NCBI GenBank assembly: GCA_947371645.1
Contig: CANBQJ010000111.1
Coordinates: forward strand, 1-11,657
Source: Burkholderiales bacterium
GTDB taxonomy: Bacteria > Pseudomonadota > Gammaproteobacteria > Burkholderiales > Burkholderiaceae
Length of the DNA: 11,657 bases
Reading direction: 5' to 3'
Part shown: in pieces, positions 1 to 7,706 of the stretch
Layout of the letters: the number at the start of each line of letters is the position of its first letter
Position numbering within the stretch: the stretch's first letter is position 1
The notes under the pieces: model-generated
The model's database searches: none
The model's input: only the letters and a program-made list of their open reading frames with translations
Told to the model about the DNA's origin: nothing
Translations under genes and position numbers: made by a program

Positions 1-521
1 CCTTTGCCGATGGGGGCGATCAGGTCGATGATGCGGCTGGTGACGTTGTCGTCGTGCTTGCCGCTGGCGCCTTCACGCTCGAGCTTGAACTGCTCTTCGG
101 GGAAGAGCGGCGTCAGGTTCTCGAACATGATCTTGTTCTTGCTGACTTCGGGCGGGATGCCGTTGGCACGGTCCACCTTCACCAGGGCAAAGTAGCGCTC
201 GCCGTCTTTGGGCACGCGCACTTCACCTTCGATCATGTCGCCGGTGTGCAGGTTGAAGCGCCGCACCTGGCTGGGCGACAGGTAGATGTCGTCCGTGCTG
301 GCCAGGAAGCTGGTGTCCAGCGAGCGCAGGAAGCCGAAACCATCGGGCAGCACTTCGAGGACACCGTCGCCAAAGACCTGTTCTCCGGCCTTGGCGCGCT
401 TTTTCATGATGGCGAACATCAACTCTTGCTTGCGCATGCGAGAGACGTTCTCGATTTCGAGGCTTTCAGCCATTTCCACAAGTTTGGAAATGTGCAGCGC
501 CTTGAGTTCTGACAGATGCAT
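1..521 (-). CDS. rho: Transcription termination factor Rho (N-terminal 173 residues, cut by window edge)
   Basis: Rho is a hexameric RNA-dependent ATPase that loads on C-rich, unstructured nascent RNA and pulls RNA polymerase off the template. The visible part has the Rho N-terminal helical domain (about residues 1-45, opening [20 protein letters not shown]). The cold-shock-type primary RNA-binding domain follows (about 50-125), with the RNP1-like GFGFLR at 61-66. The linker then leads to IDLIAPIGK (165-173). The window ends just before the Walker A loop, so the ATPase half (a full protein is about 420 residues) lies off the left edge. The ATG at 519-521 is supported by homology and by AGGG (complement of 531-534) nine bases upstream. 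It lies downstream of trxA on the same strand but has its own terminator-separated promoter and a long leader. The identification is secure. Confidence 0.97.
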   Translation of the reverse strand, partial: MHLSELKALHISKLVEMAESLEIENVSRMRKQELMFAIMKKRAKAGEQVFGDGVLEVLPDGFGFLRSLDTSFLASTDDIYLSPSQVRRFNLHTGDMIEGEVRVPKDGERYFALVKVDRANGIPPEVSKNKIMFENLTPLFPEEQFKLEREGASGKHDDNVTSRIIDLIAPIGK

Positions 522-603
522 GGATGGAGACCCTGGTCAAACGCCAGCCGGGCAAAGCCGCGGGCGAAACAACGGGTAGGGGGAACTGCGGCCGACTCAC
601 CTT

Positions 604-640
604 GTGGGCAGGGGCGGTACAGCGGTCTGGGGTGTCGGTG
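604..640 (-). promoter_or_regulatory. C-rich, G-poor candidate rut site in rho leader
   Basis: The RNA read from the minus strand over these 37 bases has 21 C and only 6 G, a strong C-over-G bias of the kind Rho prefers for loading. It begins directly after the stop codon of the candidate leader peptide (641-643). No strong hairpin is visible within it. Assignment as a Rho utilisation site is inference from composition and position. Confidence 0.35.
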
Positions 641-715
641 TCAGGCCTGAAGGGACCAAGCGGCTGGTGTCAGCCGGAGCACCTGAGGCCGGGAATCAAT
701 CGGCATGTAGTACAT
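641..715 (-). CDS. Candidate 24-residue rho leader peptide
   Basis: A short minus-strand ORF (ATG at 713-715, TGA at 641-643) starts MYYMPIDSRP and ends AAWSLQA. It begins about 15 nt after the predicted transcription start. A GGTGG sequence seven bases upstream of the ATG could act as a weak Shine-Dalgarno. Its ATG lies inside the 15-bp palindrome, and its stop abuts the C-rich candidate Rho-loading stretch. It does not resemble the E. coli rhoL peptide. An overlapping 7-codon ORF (696-719, MHVLHAD) starts four bases earlier in another frame. ORFs this short occur by chance, and only conservation or ribosome profiling could show that it is translated. Confidence 0.3.
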   Translation of the reverse strand: MYYMPIDSRPQVLRLTPAAWSLQA

Positions 716-717
716 GC
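703..717. repeat. 15-bp palindrome in rho leader (GCATGTA-G-TACATGC)
   Basis: Perfect 7-bp arms flank a single central base. It lies about 13-27 nt downstream of the predicted rho transcription start. It could be a dimeric repressor operator, or as RNA it could fold only imperfectly because the single-base centre leaves no room for a loop without opening several pairs. It also contains the ATG of the candidate leader peptide. Confidence 0.55.
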
Positions 718-736
718 ATTGACCACCGACCAGCGC

Positions 737-763
737 ATTATAGGGGCCACAACGCGCTGTCAA
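737..763 (-). promoter_or_regulatory. Sigma-70-type promoter for rho
   Basis: On the minus strand an exact TTGACA (complement of 758-763) is followed, 15 bases on, by an exact TATAAT (complement of 737-742). Both hexamers match consensus, but the spacer is two bases shorter than the usual 17. This would place the start near 730. The -35 box overlaps the T-tract of the trxA terminator, so the two signals are packed into one short element. Perfect hexamers are rare by chance in such GC-rich DNA. Confidence 0.7.
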
Positions 764-797
764 AAAAGAAACGGGGGCTGGTATGCCCCCGAGTTTC
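762..797 (-). terminator. Intrinsic terminator after trxA
   Basis: Reading the minus strand from 797, GAAA, a CT bulge and CGGGGGC pair across a six-base loop (779-784) with GCCCCCG and TTTC, followed by six T (762-767). That gives a 7-bp GC stem plus a 4-bp AT extension and a U-tract, 10 bases after the trxA stop codon. This is a textbook Rho-independent terminator. It separates trxA from rho, which has its own promoter. Confidence 0.92.
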
Positions 798-806
798 TTC
801 AAACGA

Positions 807-1136
807 TCACAGGTTGGCGTCCACGAAGGCCGTCAACTGTGCCTTGGACAGGGCGCCCACCTTGGTGGCTGCCAGTTGGCCGCCCTTGAAGATCATCAGC
901 GTGGGGATGCCACGGATGCCGAACTTCGCTGGCACTTCGCGGTTCTGGTCGACGTTCATTTTGGCAACATTCAGACGGCCAGCGTATTCCTTGGAGACTT
1001 CGTCCAGAATGGGCGCGATCATCTTGCAGGGGCCGCACCATTCGGCCCAGTAGTCCACCAGCACGGGTTGGCCGGATTGCAGAACGTCCGCGTCGAACGA
1101 GGCGTCGGAAATGTGTTTGATCAGGTCGCTGCTCAT
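807..1136 (-). CDS. trxA: Thioredoxin 1
   Basis: A 109-residue cytoplasmic thioredoxin, the normal family length. It reduces disulphides in target proteins (for example ribonucleotide reductase and peroxiredoxins) and is recharged by thioredoxin reductase. The active site WCGPC is at residues 33-37 within [15 protein letters not shown]. The family cis-proline lies in GIPTLMIF (Pro78), and the buried Asp of VLVDYW is present at 28. The ATG at 1134-1136 is preceded by AGAGGA (complement of 1144-1149) at seven bases. It lies upstream of rho on the same strand and is closed by a strong terminator. It is divergent from the addB-like gene across about 140 bp. No signal peptide or membrane segment is present. 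The assignment is secure. Confidence 0.98.
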   Translation of the reverse strand: MSSDLIKHISDASFDADVLQSGQPVLVDYWAEWCGPCKMIAPILDEVSKEYAGRLNVAKMNVDQNREVPAKFGIRGIPTLMIFKGGQLAATKVGALSKAQLTAFVDANL

Positions 1137-1143
1137 GTAACTG

Positions 1144-1209
1144 TCCTCTATTGGGCCGCGTCCGGCGCCTTCTGGCGCCTGGATCGGCCAGGGTAGAAAG
1201 ATTCTGACA
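1144..1209 (-). promoter_or_regulatory. trxA upstream region: ribosome site, hairpin and tentative extended -10
   Basis: On the minus strand TGTCAGAAT (complement of 1201-1209) is an extended -10 type match (TGn plus 4 of 6 -10 bases), but the -35 at the proper distance (TTCGGC) is poor. The predicted 5' UTR of about 58 nt includes a 6-bp stem of GGCGCC arms around a 4-base loop (1164-1179). It also includes the ribosome-binding site AGAGGA (1144-1149). The ribosome site is clear; the promoter is only a candidate. Confidence 0.35.
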
Positions 1210-1274
1210 CAGAAGGTGCGGCCGCCGAACGCCCTTGCAAGACATGCAAATCAATCGACGTGATAGCTGAATTC

Positions 1275-4178
1275 ATGCAAGACGCGTGGCAGACCGTTCC
1301 CCAGCAGGACTGGGCCTGGCCCTGGCAGGCCGACCCGGAGCAGGCCTGGGGCGAGGCCGCCGTGCTCGTGGCACGCTGGCTTGGCGGCGTGGGCGTGAAC
1401 GCCCGTGACGCACGCGTGGTGGTGCCGGTGGGGGCCGTGCTGCCCCTGGCCAGGCGAGCCTGGGCGAGGGCTTGCCCGGGCTGGATGCCGGCGATCGACA
1501 CGGTGGCGGGGTGGGCACAGGCGGCGGCCTGGCAGGCGCCATCGCCATCGCCGTCTGCAGACGGCGGCGGCGATTGGCCACCGCTGACGCTGCACCCGAT
1601 TGCCGACCGCATGCACCTGCGCGCGGCCTGGGCCAGACAAGGTTGGGCGTCGGCCTGGCAGCGGCGAGACCCCAAGGGCTTCGACCATGGCCTGGGCAAG
1701 GTGGTGGACATGGCGCACGCCGTGGCCAGGCGCCTGCAAGCCGTGCCGCCCGGTGCGCGTGCAGCCCTGGTGGAGCAGGCGCTGGCCGCCGCTGCGGTCG
1801 CCAAGGCCGGTGTGTTGGCCGGCCAGGTGGCGCCGGGCTCGCGCGAGGTGGTGTTGCAGCAATGGGCGGTGTCGTGGGCAGGGCATGCCGCGTCGCTGGG
1901 CCTGGCGGGCGACGCCTTGTTCGCCCAGCGGCCTGCAGCGGTGGTCACGGTGGTGGCCGGCTCCGGCGCGTCCCCAGGGACCGAAGCGCACTGGGCGTTG
2001 TCGCTGATGGCGCACTGGCAATCCTTGGGTTTGCCAGTGCTGCGCCTGCATGCACAGCCGGCAGCCTTGGCGCCGACGGGTGAGGCGGGCCATGCCGCGG
2101 CCCCGCAACTGATGCCTTGCGCCGATGCCGAAGACGAAGCCCAGCGCGCCTGCGCCACGGTTTTGAATGCCGTGAACCGGTCGTTCGAGGACACGGAAGG
2201 GGCGGGGCCTCGACCGCCGGTGGCCTTGCTGGCGCTGGACCGCAGTGTGGTGCGGCGCGTCCGCGCGCTGTTGGATGGCGCCGGCGTGCAGGTGGCCGAC
2301 GAAACGGGCTGGCACCTGTCCACCACCCGAGCCGCATCGGCCTTGACGCGTGTGATGCGGGCAGCACGGCCAGACGCCAGCACAGAGGACTGGCTGGACT
2401 GGTTCAAGTCAGGCTGGTTGCCTGAAACCGTGCAGCAGGGCGATCAGTGCCTGAATGTGCTCGCCGCCGCTGCCCAACTGGAAACGCATTGTCGGCGTCA
2501 CCAGGTGCTGCAGGCTCAGGCGCTGGTCGACTCGGACAGGCTGCCCCCGACCGCGCAGGCCCTGTGCCAGTGGGCTGCTCTGTCGCTGGTGCCATTGCGT
2601 GATCGCTGGCAGGCCCGAGGCGGCCGCCTGGCACAGTGGCTGGCGGCCTTGCAGGCCACCTTGCAAGGCTGCGGCACCTGGGAAGGCCTGTTGGCCGATG
2701 AAGCCGGGGTGGCGGCCTGGCAGGCCTTGCAGGGCGAGGCCCCCTCCTCGTCTGGCGAAGACGGTGCCCCTCCGGCTGGCGGAACACACGTCGATCTGGC
2801 ACAGATCGACCTGACCCAGGCCTGGTCGGGCCTGGCCCAGACCACGCGTCTGGACGGCCACCGCTTCTTGCGCTGGATGGGCGAGGTGATGGAGGCCACC
2901 ACCTTCCGCCCACCTTCACCGGATCAGGCCGAGGTGGTCATCACCACCCTGGCGCGGGCCGTCTTGCGGCCGTTTTCGGCGCTGGTCCTGCCGGGTGCCC
3001 ACCTGGGGCAGTTGGGCGCCTTGGACCCGATCGACCCCTGGTTGACCGGGGCCTTGGCCCAGTCGCTGGACCTGTCCACGCCCGCATCACGGCGGGCCAT
3101 GCAGTGGGACGCCTGGTGCCTGCTGATGAACCAGCCGGGCATGGTCTGCCTGCACCGGCTGGGGCAGGGCAGCGAGCCGCTGGCGCCCAGCCCTTGGCTG
3201 GCGCAGTGGTCCGAGGGCCGGCAAGTGGCCTGGCGGCCCGCACCCGACCCGCGGACGCTGACGGCCGTCGTCCCGACGCGGCTGGGGCGGCCTGCGCCGC
3301 AGGTGCTTGGCCGGGCCGGCCTGCTGCCACAGGTCGTGACCGCCACCGCCTACGAGACCTTGCGCCAGTGCCCCTACCGCTACTACGCCATGCACGTGCT
3401 GGGCTTGCGCGCACAAGACGAGCTGGAAGAGGGCGTGGACAACGCGGACCACGGCACCTGGCTGCATGAGGTGCTGCGCAGCTTCCATGAACGTCGCGGG
3501 CCCATGCCACAGGGCCGGTCGATGACGGCAGATGAGCGCATGTGGCTGCAATGCGCGCAGGAGGTGGCTGCGCAGCGAGGCTTGAACACCGAAACGACCA
3601 GGCCTTACTTCGCGCCCTACCTGGCCGACGCGCCTCGCCTGGCCCGCGCCTACCTGAGCTGGCTGCATCCACATGAGGACGAGGGATGGCAGGTGCACTG
3701 GATGGAGCAGACGGTCGACACCAACGAGCCCATGGCCGAAGCGGGCGTGGCGCAGCTCACCCTGAAGGGGCAGATCGACCGCATGGACACCCAGGGCCAC
3801 GGCAGCCAAGCCCTGCTGATCGACTACAAGACGGGCAACCTCAACCGGCTCAAGGCCAAGGTCAAGGCGCCGGACGAGGACACGCAACTGGCCTTCTACG
3901 CCGAACTGGCGCTGAGTGCCCCGACCCACGTGGCGCCATCCGGATTGCAGGCCGCTTACCTGCACCTGCACCGCGACGGCGTCACGCTGCTGCCTCACCC
4001 TGATGTGCAAGACACGGCAGCGCGCTTGCGCCAAGGCATGGCACACGACTGGCAGCGGCTGCGCGCCGGACAAGGCATGCCGGCGCTGGGCGAGGGCGAT
4101 GCCTGCGCCCATTGCGACCACGCCGGCCTGTGCCGCAAGGCGCATTGGTCTGGTCCGGGCGCAGGGGGGGCGGCATGA
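1275..4178 (+). CDS. addB: AddB-like PD-(D/E)XK nuclease with Fe-S cluster (helicase-nuclease subunit)
   Basis: A 967-residue protein resembling the AddB/RecC-type partner of an end-resecting helicase-nuclease. AddAB binds double-strand-break ends, unwinds and trims them, and produces 3' single strands for RecA. The N-terminal ~690 residues look helicase-like but contain no Walker A loop. The C-terminal nuclease shows H731 (GTWLHEVL), D835 (KGQIDRMD), D850 and K852 (LIDYKTG) and the QxxxY motif QLAFY (871-875). Cys699 (RQCPYRYY) with Cys944, Cys947 and Cys953 (CX2CX5C) forms the expected 4Fe-4S site framing the nuclease. Start: ATG 1275 is chosen; an in-frame GTG at 1260 would add five residues, and neither has a clear Shine-Dalgarno. 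The stop overlaps the next gene's ATG. The nuclease assignment is firm. Whether to call it AddB or a related 'probable DNA repair protein' family is less certain. Confidence 0.85.
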   Translation: MQDAWQTVPQQDWAWPWQADPEQAWGEAAVLVARWLGGVGVNARDARVVVPVGAVLPLARRAWARACPGWMPAIDTVAGWAQAAAWQAPSPSPSADGGGDWPPLTLHPIADRMHLRAAWARQGWASAWQRRDPKGFDHGLGKVVDMAHAVARRLQAVPPGARAALVEQALAAAAVAKAGVLAGQVAPGSREVVLQQWAVSWAGHAASLGLAGDALFAQRPAAVVTVVAGSGASPGTEAHWALSLMAHWQSLGLPVLRLHAQPAALAPTGEAGHAAAPQLMPCADAEDEAQRACATVLNAVNRSFEDTEGAGPRPPVALLALDRSVVRRVRALLDGAGVQVADETGWHLSTTRAASALTRVMRAARPDASTEDWLDWFKSGWLPETVQQGDQCLNVLAAAAQLETHCRRHQVLQAQALVDSDRLPPTAQALCQWAALSLVPLRDRWQARGGRLAQWLAALQATLQGCGTWEGLLADEAGVAAWQALQGEAPSSSGEDGAPPAGGTHVDLAQIDLTQAWSGLAQTTRLDGHRFLRWMGEVMEATTFRPPSPDQAEVVITTLARAVLRPFSALVLPGAHLGQLGALDPIDPWLTGALAQSLDLSTPASRRAMQWDAWCLLMNQPGMVCLHRLGQGSEPLAPSPWLAQWSEGRQVAWRPAPDPRTLTAVVPTRLGRPAPQVLGRAGLLPQVVTATAYETLRQCPYRYYAMHVLGLRAQDELEEGVDNADHGTWLHEVLRSFHERRGPMPQGRSMTADERMWLQCAQEVAAQRGLNTETTRPYFAPYLADAPRLARAYLSWLHPHEDEGWQVHWMEQTVDTNEPMAEAGVAQLTLKGQIDRMDTQGHGSQALLIDYKTGNLNRLKAKVKAPDEDTQLAFYAELALSAPTHVAPSGLQAAYLHLHRDGVTLLPHPDVQDTAARLRQGMAHDWQRLRAGQGMPALGEGDACAHCDHAGLCRKAHWSGPGAGGAA

Positions 4179-7100
4179 GCGGCGCCTACATCGTCAACGG
4201 CCAGCGGGTGCCCCCCGAGTCTTTTTACGCCGTGGCCTGCGACCCGCGCCGCAGCGTGGTGGTCGAAGCCTGCGCGGGCGCGGGCAAGACCTGGATGCTG
4301 GTGTCGCGCATGTTGCGCGCCATGATGGACGGCACGCCACCTCACCAAATACTGGCCATCACCTTCACGCGCAAGGCGGCCGGAGAAATGCGCTCACGCC
4401 TGCAGGAATGGATGCACGAGTTCGCGCATGCCAGTGATGCCGCCTGTGACCAGGCCTTGCGCGACCGTGGGGTGCCGCAGGCCGATGTGCCCGCGATGCG
4501 CGACAAGTTGCGCGGCTTGCAAGCGGCCTGGATGGCGGATGGCCGCAGCGTGGAGATCCACACCATCCTGGGCTGGTTTGCCAAGCTGGTGAAGGGTGCG
4601 CCGATGGACTTGTTGCACGAGCTGGGCTTGCCACCGGACATGCAGCTCATCGAAGACACCCAGGCCTTGTGGCCGCAGGTGTGGGGCCGCTTTCTCAAGC
4701 GCGCGGATGGCGATGAAGCCTTGCGTGCGGCACTGGCCGCCAGCATCGGCGACGTGGGCCGGCACAACACCGAAACCTGGTTGGCTCAGGCGCTGTCCAA
4801 CCGCCTGGAAATCGAGCTGGCCGATGGCGCCGGCCGTTTGCTGGGTTCGGTCGCGGGTGTGTCGGCACTGAACAAAGGCTGGTCCGACGACGACGACCTG
4901 GCCACCGCCTGGCGAAAGCCGGTGGCGAATGCGCAGCTGTGGGCCCTGGCGCGCGAGTTGGGGCAGGGCGGCAAGAAGGGGCAGCGCGATGCGGCCGCGG
5001 CCCTGGAACTGGCCCTGGGCCAAGCCGATGACGCGGACGCCGAGCCAGGCATCCGCCAGGCCCTGTTCACCAACACGGGCGGGCTGCGCAAGGCCCTGGG
5101 GGAGTCCGAGCTGCTCTCGTGGGCTGCCGCATGGCTGGAGGATTGGGCCGATGCCCGCGCGCAGGCGCAGGCCCAGGCACAACACCAGCGGCAATGCGTG
5201 CTGGCCAAGGCCCTGTTGGACACCTACCGCAAACTCAAGACCGAGATGGGTGTGGCCGACATGGTCGACCTGGAACTGGCCGCCTCGCGCCTCATGGCCG
5301 ACCCCGTGATGTCGGGCTGGGTGCAAGAGCGGCTGGACCACCAGGTGCGCCACGTGCTGATGGACGAGTTCCAGGACACCAGCCCGCTGCAATGGCACAC
5401 GCTGCGTGCCTGGCTGTCGGCCTATTCAGGGGCCGGCGGTGGCAGCAGTGGCCAGCAGGCGCCATCGGTCTTCCTGGTGGGCGACCCGAAGCAGAGCATC
5501 TACCGCTTTCGCCGCGCCGACCCACGCGTCTTCCAGGCCGCACGCCGCTTCGTGGTCGAAGGGCTGGACGGCCACCACCTGGCCTGTGACCACACACGGC
5601 GCAACGCGCAAACGGTCATTGGCGTGCTCAACGCGGTCATGGGCCAGGTGGCCGACGCCGGCCGCTTCCCCGATTTCCGCCCGCACACCTCGGCATCTGC
5701 GCAGCCTGGCCGCTTGATCGTGCTGCCCCAGGTGGCGCGTGAGCCATCCAGCAAAGTGGAGCCCGCCGATGCGCAAGCGGCTTCGCGTGCAGCGTCTCTG
5801 CCGGCCGACCCGCTTCTGCCCGAAGGCTGGCGCGACAGCCTGCTCACCCCTCGCCACGAGCTGGAGGTCACGCGCCGCGAACTGGAGGCCCAGCAGATCG
5901 CGGCCCTGGTCCAACACCTGATCGATGTGGACGCTGTGCCGCCGCAAGAGATCTTCGTGCTGGCACGCCGACGCGTCAGCCTCGAGGCCGTGGCCCAGGC
6001 GCTGAACGCGAGACAGCTCCCACACGTCGCGCCCGAAAGCGATCTGCTCACCGACAAGGCCGAAGTGCAGGACCTGATGGCCGCCGTCGAGGCCTTGCTC
6101 TCGCCAGGCAACAACCTGGCCCTGGCGCACTCCCTTCGCAGCCCGCTGTTCGGGGTCAGCGATGCCGAATTGCAATGGCTCGCGGCCCGCCTGCCTGCAC
6201 CGCAAGCCAGCTGGATGGCCACCTTGCTCCAGCTGGGTTTCAGCGATGGCCTGCCTGACAGCCTGCAGGGCGCGCAACAGCGTTTCCGTGCCTGGCAGCA
6301 GGACCTGGCGCACCTGCCGCCACACGACCTGCTGGAGCGTGTTGTGCGTGACACCGGCTACCGCCAGGCGCTGGCGGCACAGGTGCCGCATGGCCAGTGG
6401 CAGGCCGCGCTTTTCCATGTCGACACCTTGCTGGCGCACAGCCTGGCCGCCAACGCCGGTCGCGACGTCACGCCTTACACCTGGCTGCGCCAGCTGCGCC
6501 GCGACCCGCCCAAGCTGCCGGCGCGTGCGGCCGAACACGCCGTCCAGCTGCTGACCGTGCACGGCGCCAAAGGCCTGGAGGCCGACGCGGTGGTGCTGGC
6601 CGACATGGACGCTGAAAGCCAGCGCAGCGCCACCTACGGCTTGATGGTCGACTGGCCTGAAGGCGAAAGTGCGCCCTTGCGCTGTGCCTTCGTGGCCTCC
6701 GAGCGCCAGTGTCCACCCAGCTTGCGCGCCTTGCGCGACGCCGAAGACCTGGCCGATGAGGTGGAAGGCATGAACGCCTTGTATGTGGCGCTCACACGCG
6801 CCCGCAGCACCCTGGCCTTCAGCAGCACCCAGCCACGTTCACCGCATGACCACAGCTGGTGGGCCTGGGTGCACAGGGCGGCCGAACTGCCCGCGCCGTG
6901 GGTGCTGCCGGTTGAAGTGCCCCTTGAGGCGCCCGACCCACTTGCCACCTCGCGGCCACCCGCATCCATCGCCTTGCCTGGCTTGCCCGGGCTGCGCCAT
7001 CGGCCAGCACCTGCCGACCCGTTCCTGGCGCAGTCCAGCCAGTTGGGCACATCGGCCAGCCGCGATGCCGTGCTGGGCCAGTGGGTGCACGCCGCCCTGG

Positions 7101-7573
7101 AGCAGCTGACCGTGCTGCCCGCAGCGCAGCGAGACGATGCCCGCATCACCCAGGTTCTGACCTTGACGCAAGCGGGCATTGCCGCCCGCAACACCTTGCC
7201 GCCGGATGTCGATTGGCCTGCCTGGCAGCGCGCAGCCATGCGCCTCACCCAACAGATCTTGAGCGCGCCTGCACTGCAGACCTGGCTGGCCGCCGAGGGC
7301 TGGGCCTGGTCCGGCAACGAGGTGAGCATGGCCGATGCGCAGGGCGTGATGCGGCTGGACCGGCTGGTGGCCTCATTGCAGCCAGATGGACGTTGGACAT
7401 GGTGGGTCATCGACTACAAGCTGCACCACGACCCGCTGGCCTCGCGGGACCACCAGGCGCAGATGGCCCGTTACGTTTCGGCCGTCCAGGCTGCGCAGCC
7501 CGCCGATGCCGTCGGTGGGGCATTCGTCACGTCACGCGGCGAATGGCAGGTGTGGCGGCATCCGGCCCCGTGA
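4175..7573 (+). CDS. addA: AddA-like UvrD/Rep-family helicase-nuclease
   Basis: A 1132-residue superfamily 1A helicase with a C-terminal RecB-type nuclease. It is the motor and second nuclease of the AddAB-like complex. Visible motifs: Walker A AGAGKT (34-39), motif Ia ITFTRKAA (62-69), Walker B MDEFQDTS (396-403), motif III GDPKQSIYRFR (436-446), motif V TVHGAKGLEAD (794-804) and motif VI ALYVALTRAR (868-877). The nuclease has H972, D1062 (MRLDRLV), D1080 and K1082 (VIDYK) and QMARY (1096-1100), so all catalytic positions are present. The ATG at 4175 overlaps the upstream stop as ATGA and follows a run of G (4164-4170) that can serve as ribosome site, pointing to translational coupling and a 1:1 complex. 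An Ala-Gln repeat lies at about 329-336. AddA is preferred over RecB because the partner carries its own nuclease and no recD is present. Confidence 0.9.
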   Translation: MSGAYIVNGQRVPPESFYAVACDPRRSVVVEACAGAGKTWMLVSRMLRAMMDGTPPHQILAITFTRKAAGEMRSRLQEWMHEFAHASDAACDQALRDRGVPQADVPAMRDKLRGLQAAWMADGRSVEIHTILGWFAKLVKGAPMDLLHELGLPPDMQLIEDTQALWPQVWGRFLKRADGDEALRAALAASIGDVGRHNTETWLAQALSNRLEIELADGAGRLLGSVAGVSALNKGWSDDDDLATAWRKPVANAQLWALARELGQGGKKGQRDAAAALELALGQADDADAEPGIRQALFTNTGGLRKALGESELLSWAAAWLEDWADARAQAQAQAQHQRQCVLAKALLDTYRKLKTEMGVADMVDLELAASRLMADPVMSGWVQERLDHQVRHVLMDEFQDTSPLQWHTLRAWLSAYSGAGGGSSGQQAPSVFLVGDPKQSIYRFRRADPRVFQAARRFVVEGLDGHHLACDHTRRNAQTVIGVLNAVMGQVADAGRFPDFRPHTSASAQPGRLIVLPQVAREPSSKVEPADAQAASRAASLPADPLLPEGWRDSLLTPRHELEVTRRELEAQQIAALVQHLIDVDAVPPQEIFVLARRRVSLEAVAQALNARQLPHVAPESDLLTDKAEVQDLMAAVEALLSPGNNLALAHSLRSPLFGVSDAELQWLAARLPAPQASWMATLLQLGFSDGLPDSLQGAQQRFRAWQQDLAHLPPHDLLERVVRDTGYRQALAAQVPHGQWQAALFHVDTLLAHSLAANAGRDVTPYTWLRQLRRDPPKLPARAAEHAVQLLTVHGAKGLEADAVVLADMDAESQRSATYGLMVDWPEGESAPLRCAFVASERQCPPSLRALRDAEDLADEVEGMNALYVALTRARSTLAFSSTQPRSPHDHSWWAWVHRAAELPAPWVLPVEVPLEAPDPLATSRPPASIALPGLPGLRHRPAPADPFLAQSSQLGTSASRDAVLGQWVHAALEQLTVLPAAQRDDARITQVLTLTQAGIAARNTLPPDVDWPAWQRAAMRLTQQILSAPALQTWLAAEGWAWSGNEVSMADAQGVMRLDRLVASLQPDGRWTWWVIDYKLHHDPLASRDHQAQMARYVSAVQAAQPADAVGGAFVTSRGEWQVWRHPAP

Positions 7574-7633
7574 ATATTCCCGCAAAGCGCCGCCTTTTTC
7601 GATAAACACCGGAAATCAGGGCCTCCACACGGT

Positions 7634-7661
7634 TTCACATGTAACCGCGATCGGGTGCAAT
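7634..7661 (+). promoter_or_regulatory. Tentative promoter for the kinase-like/HDOD gene
   Basis: TTCACA (7634-7639, 5 of 6 to the -35 consensus) and TGCAAT (7656-7661, 4 of 6 to -10) are separated by 16 bases. They lie in the 133-bp gap after addA, giving a predicted 5' UTR of about 40 nt. This is a plausible but weak match; co-transcription from the addBA promoter is equally possible. Confidence 0.3.
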
Positions 7662-7706
7662 GGGGCATCAGGGTCAGCGGTCTCTTGCGAGCCGCGCCAT
7701 CACCAC

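Larger units (their letters stand above)
522..736 (-). promoter_or_regulatory. Long rho 5' leader (candidate attenuator region)
   Basis: If the promoter at 737-763 is right, transcription starts near 730 and leaves about 210 nt before the rho ATG. Read on the minus strand, the leader holds in order a 15-bp palindrome (703-717), a 24-codon ORF (641-715) with a 6-bp stem and 4-nt loop inside it (661-676), a C-rich and G-poor stretch (604-640), and the rho Shine-Dalgarno AGGG (531-534). In E. coli, rho is autoregulated by Rho-dependent premature termination in a leader that also carries a short ORF (rhoL). The arrangement here would suit a similar mechanism, but that is inference. I see no intrinsic terminator inside the leader. 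Confidence 0.5.

Noticed and set aside
1237..1283. Repeated GCAAGAC/ATGCAA words around the addB-like start
   Set aside because: Seven-base matches only, no regular spacing or symmetry; likely chance.
1148..2407. 419-codon open frame on the minus strand, antisense to the addB-like gene
   Set aside because: Its Ala/Ser/Arg-rich product has no recognisable domain. It lies wholly opposite a gene with clear motifs, as expected of shadow frames in high-GC DNA.
4394..5398. 334-codon minus-strand open frame inside addA
   Set aside because: Antisense shadow: His/Gln/Gly-rich, low-complexity product with no domain, opposite the helicase coding sequence.
7554..7599. Possible terminator at the end of addA (GGCGGC/GCCGCC arms then TTTTT)
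   Set aside because: The 6-bp arms are 29 bases apart and one lies in the coding sequence. The loop is too long for a convincing intrinsic terminator, so only the T-run is suggestive.
7386..7706. Upstream extension of the HDOD protein frame overlapping the end of addA
   Set aside because: The extra residues show no domain and 188 bases of them lie over the AddA nuclease coding region. ATG 7707 sits just before the kinase-like domain.
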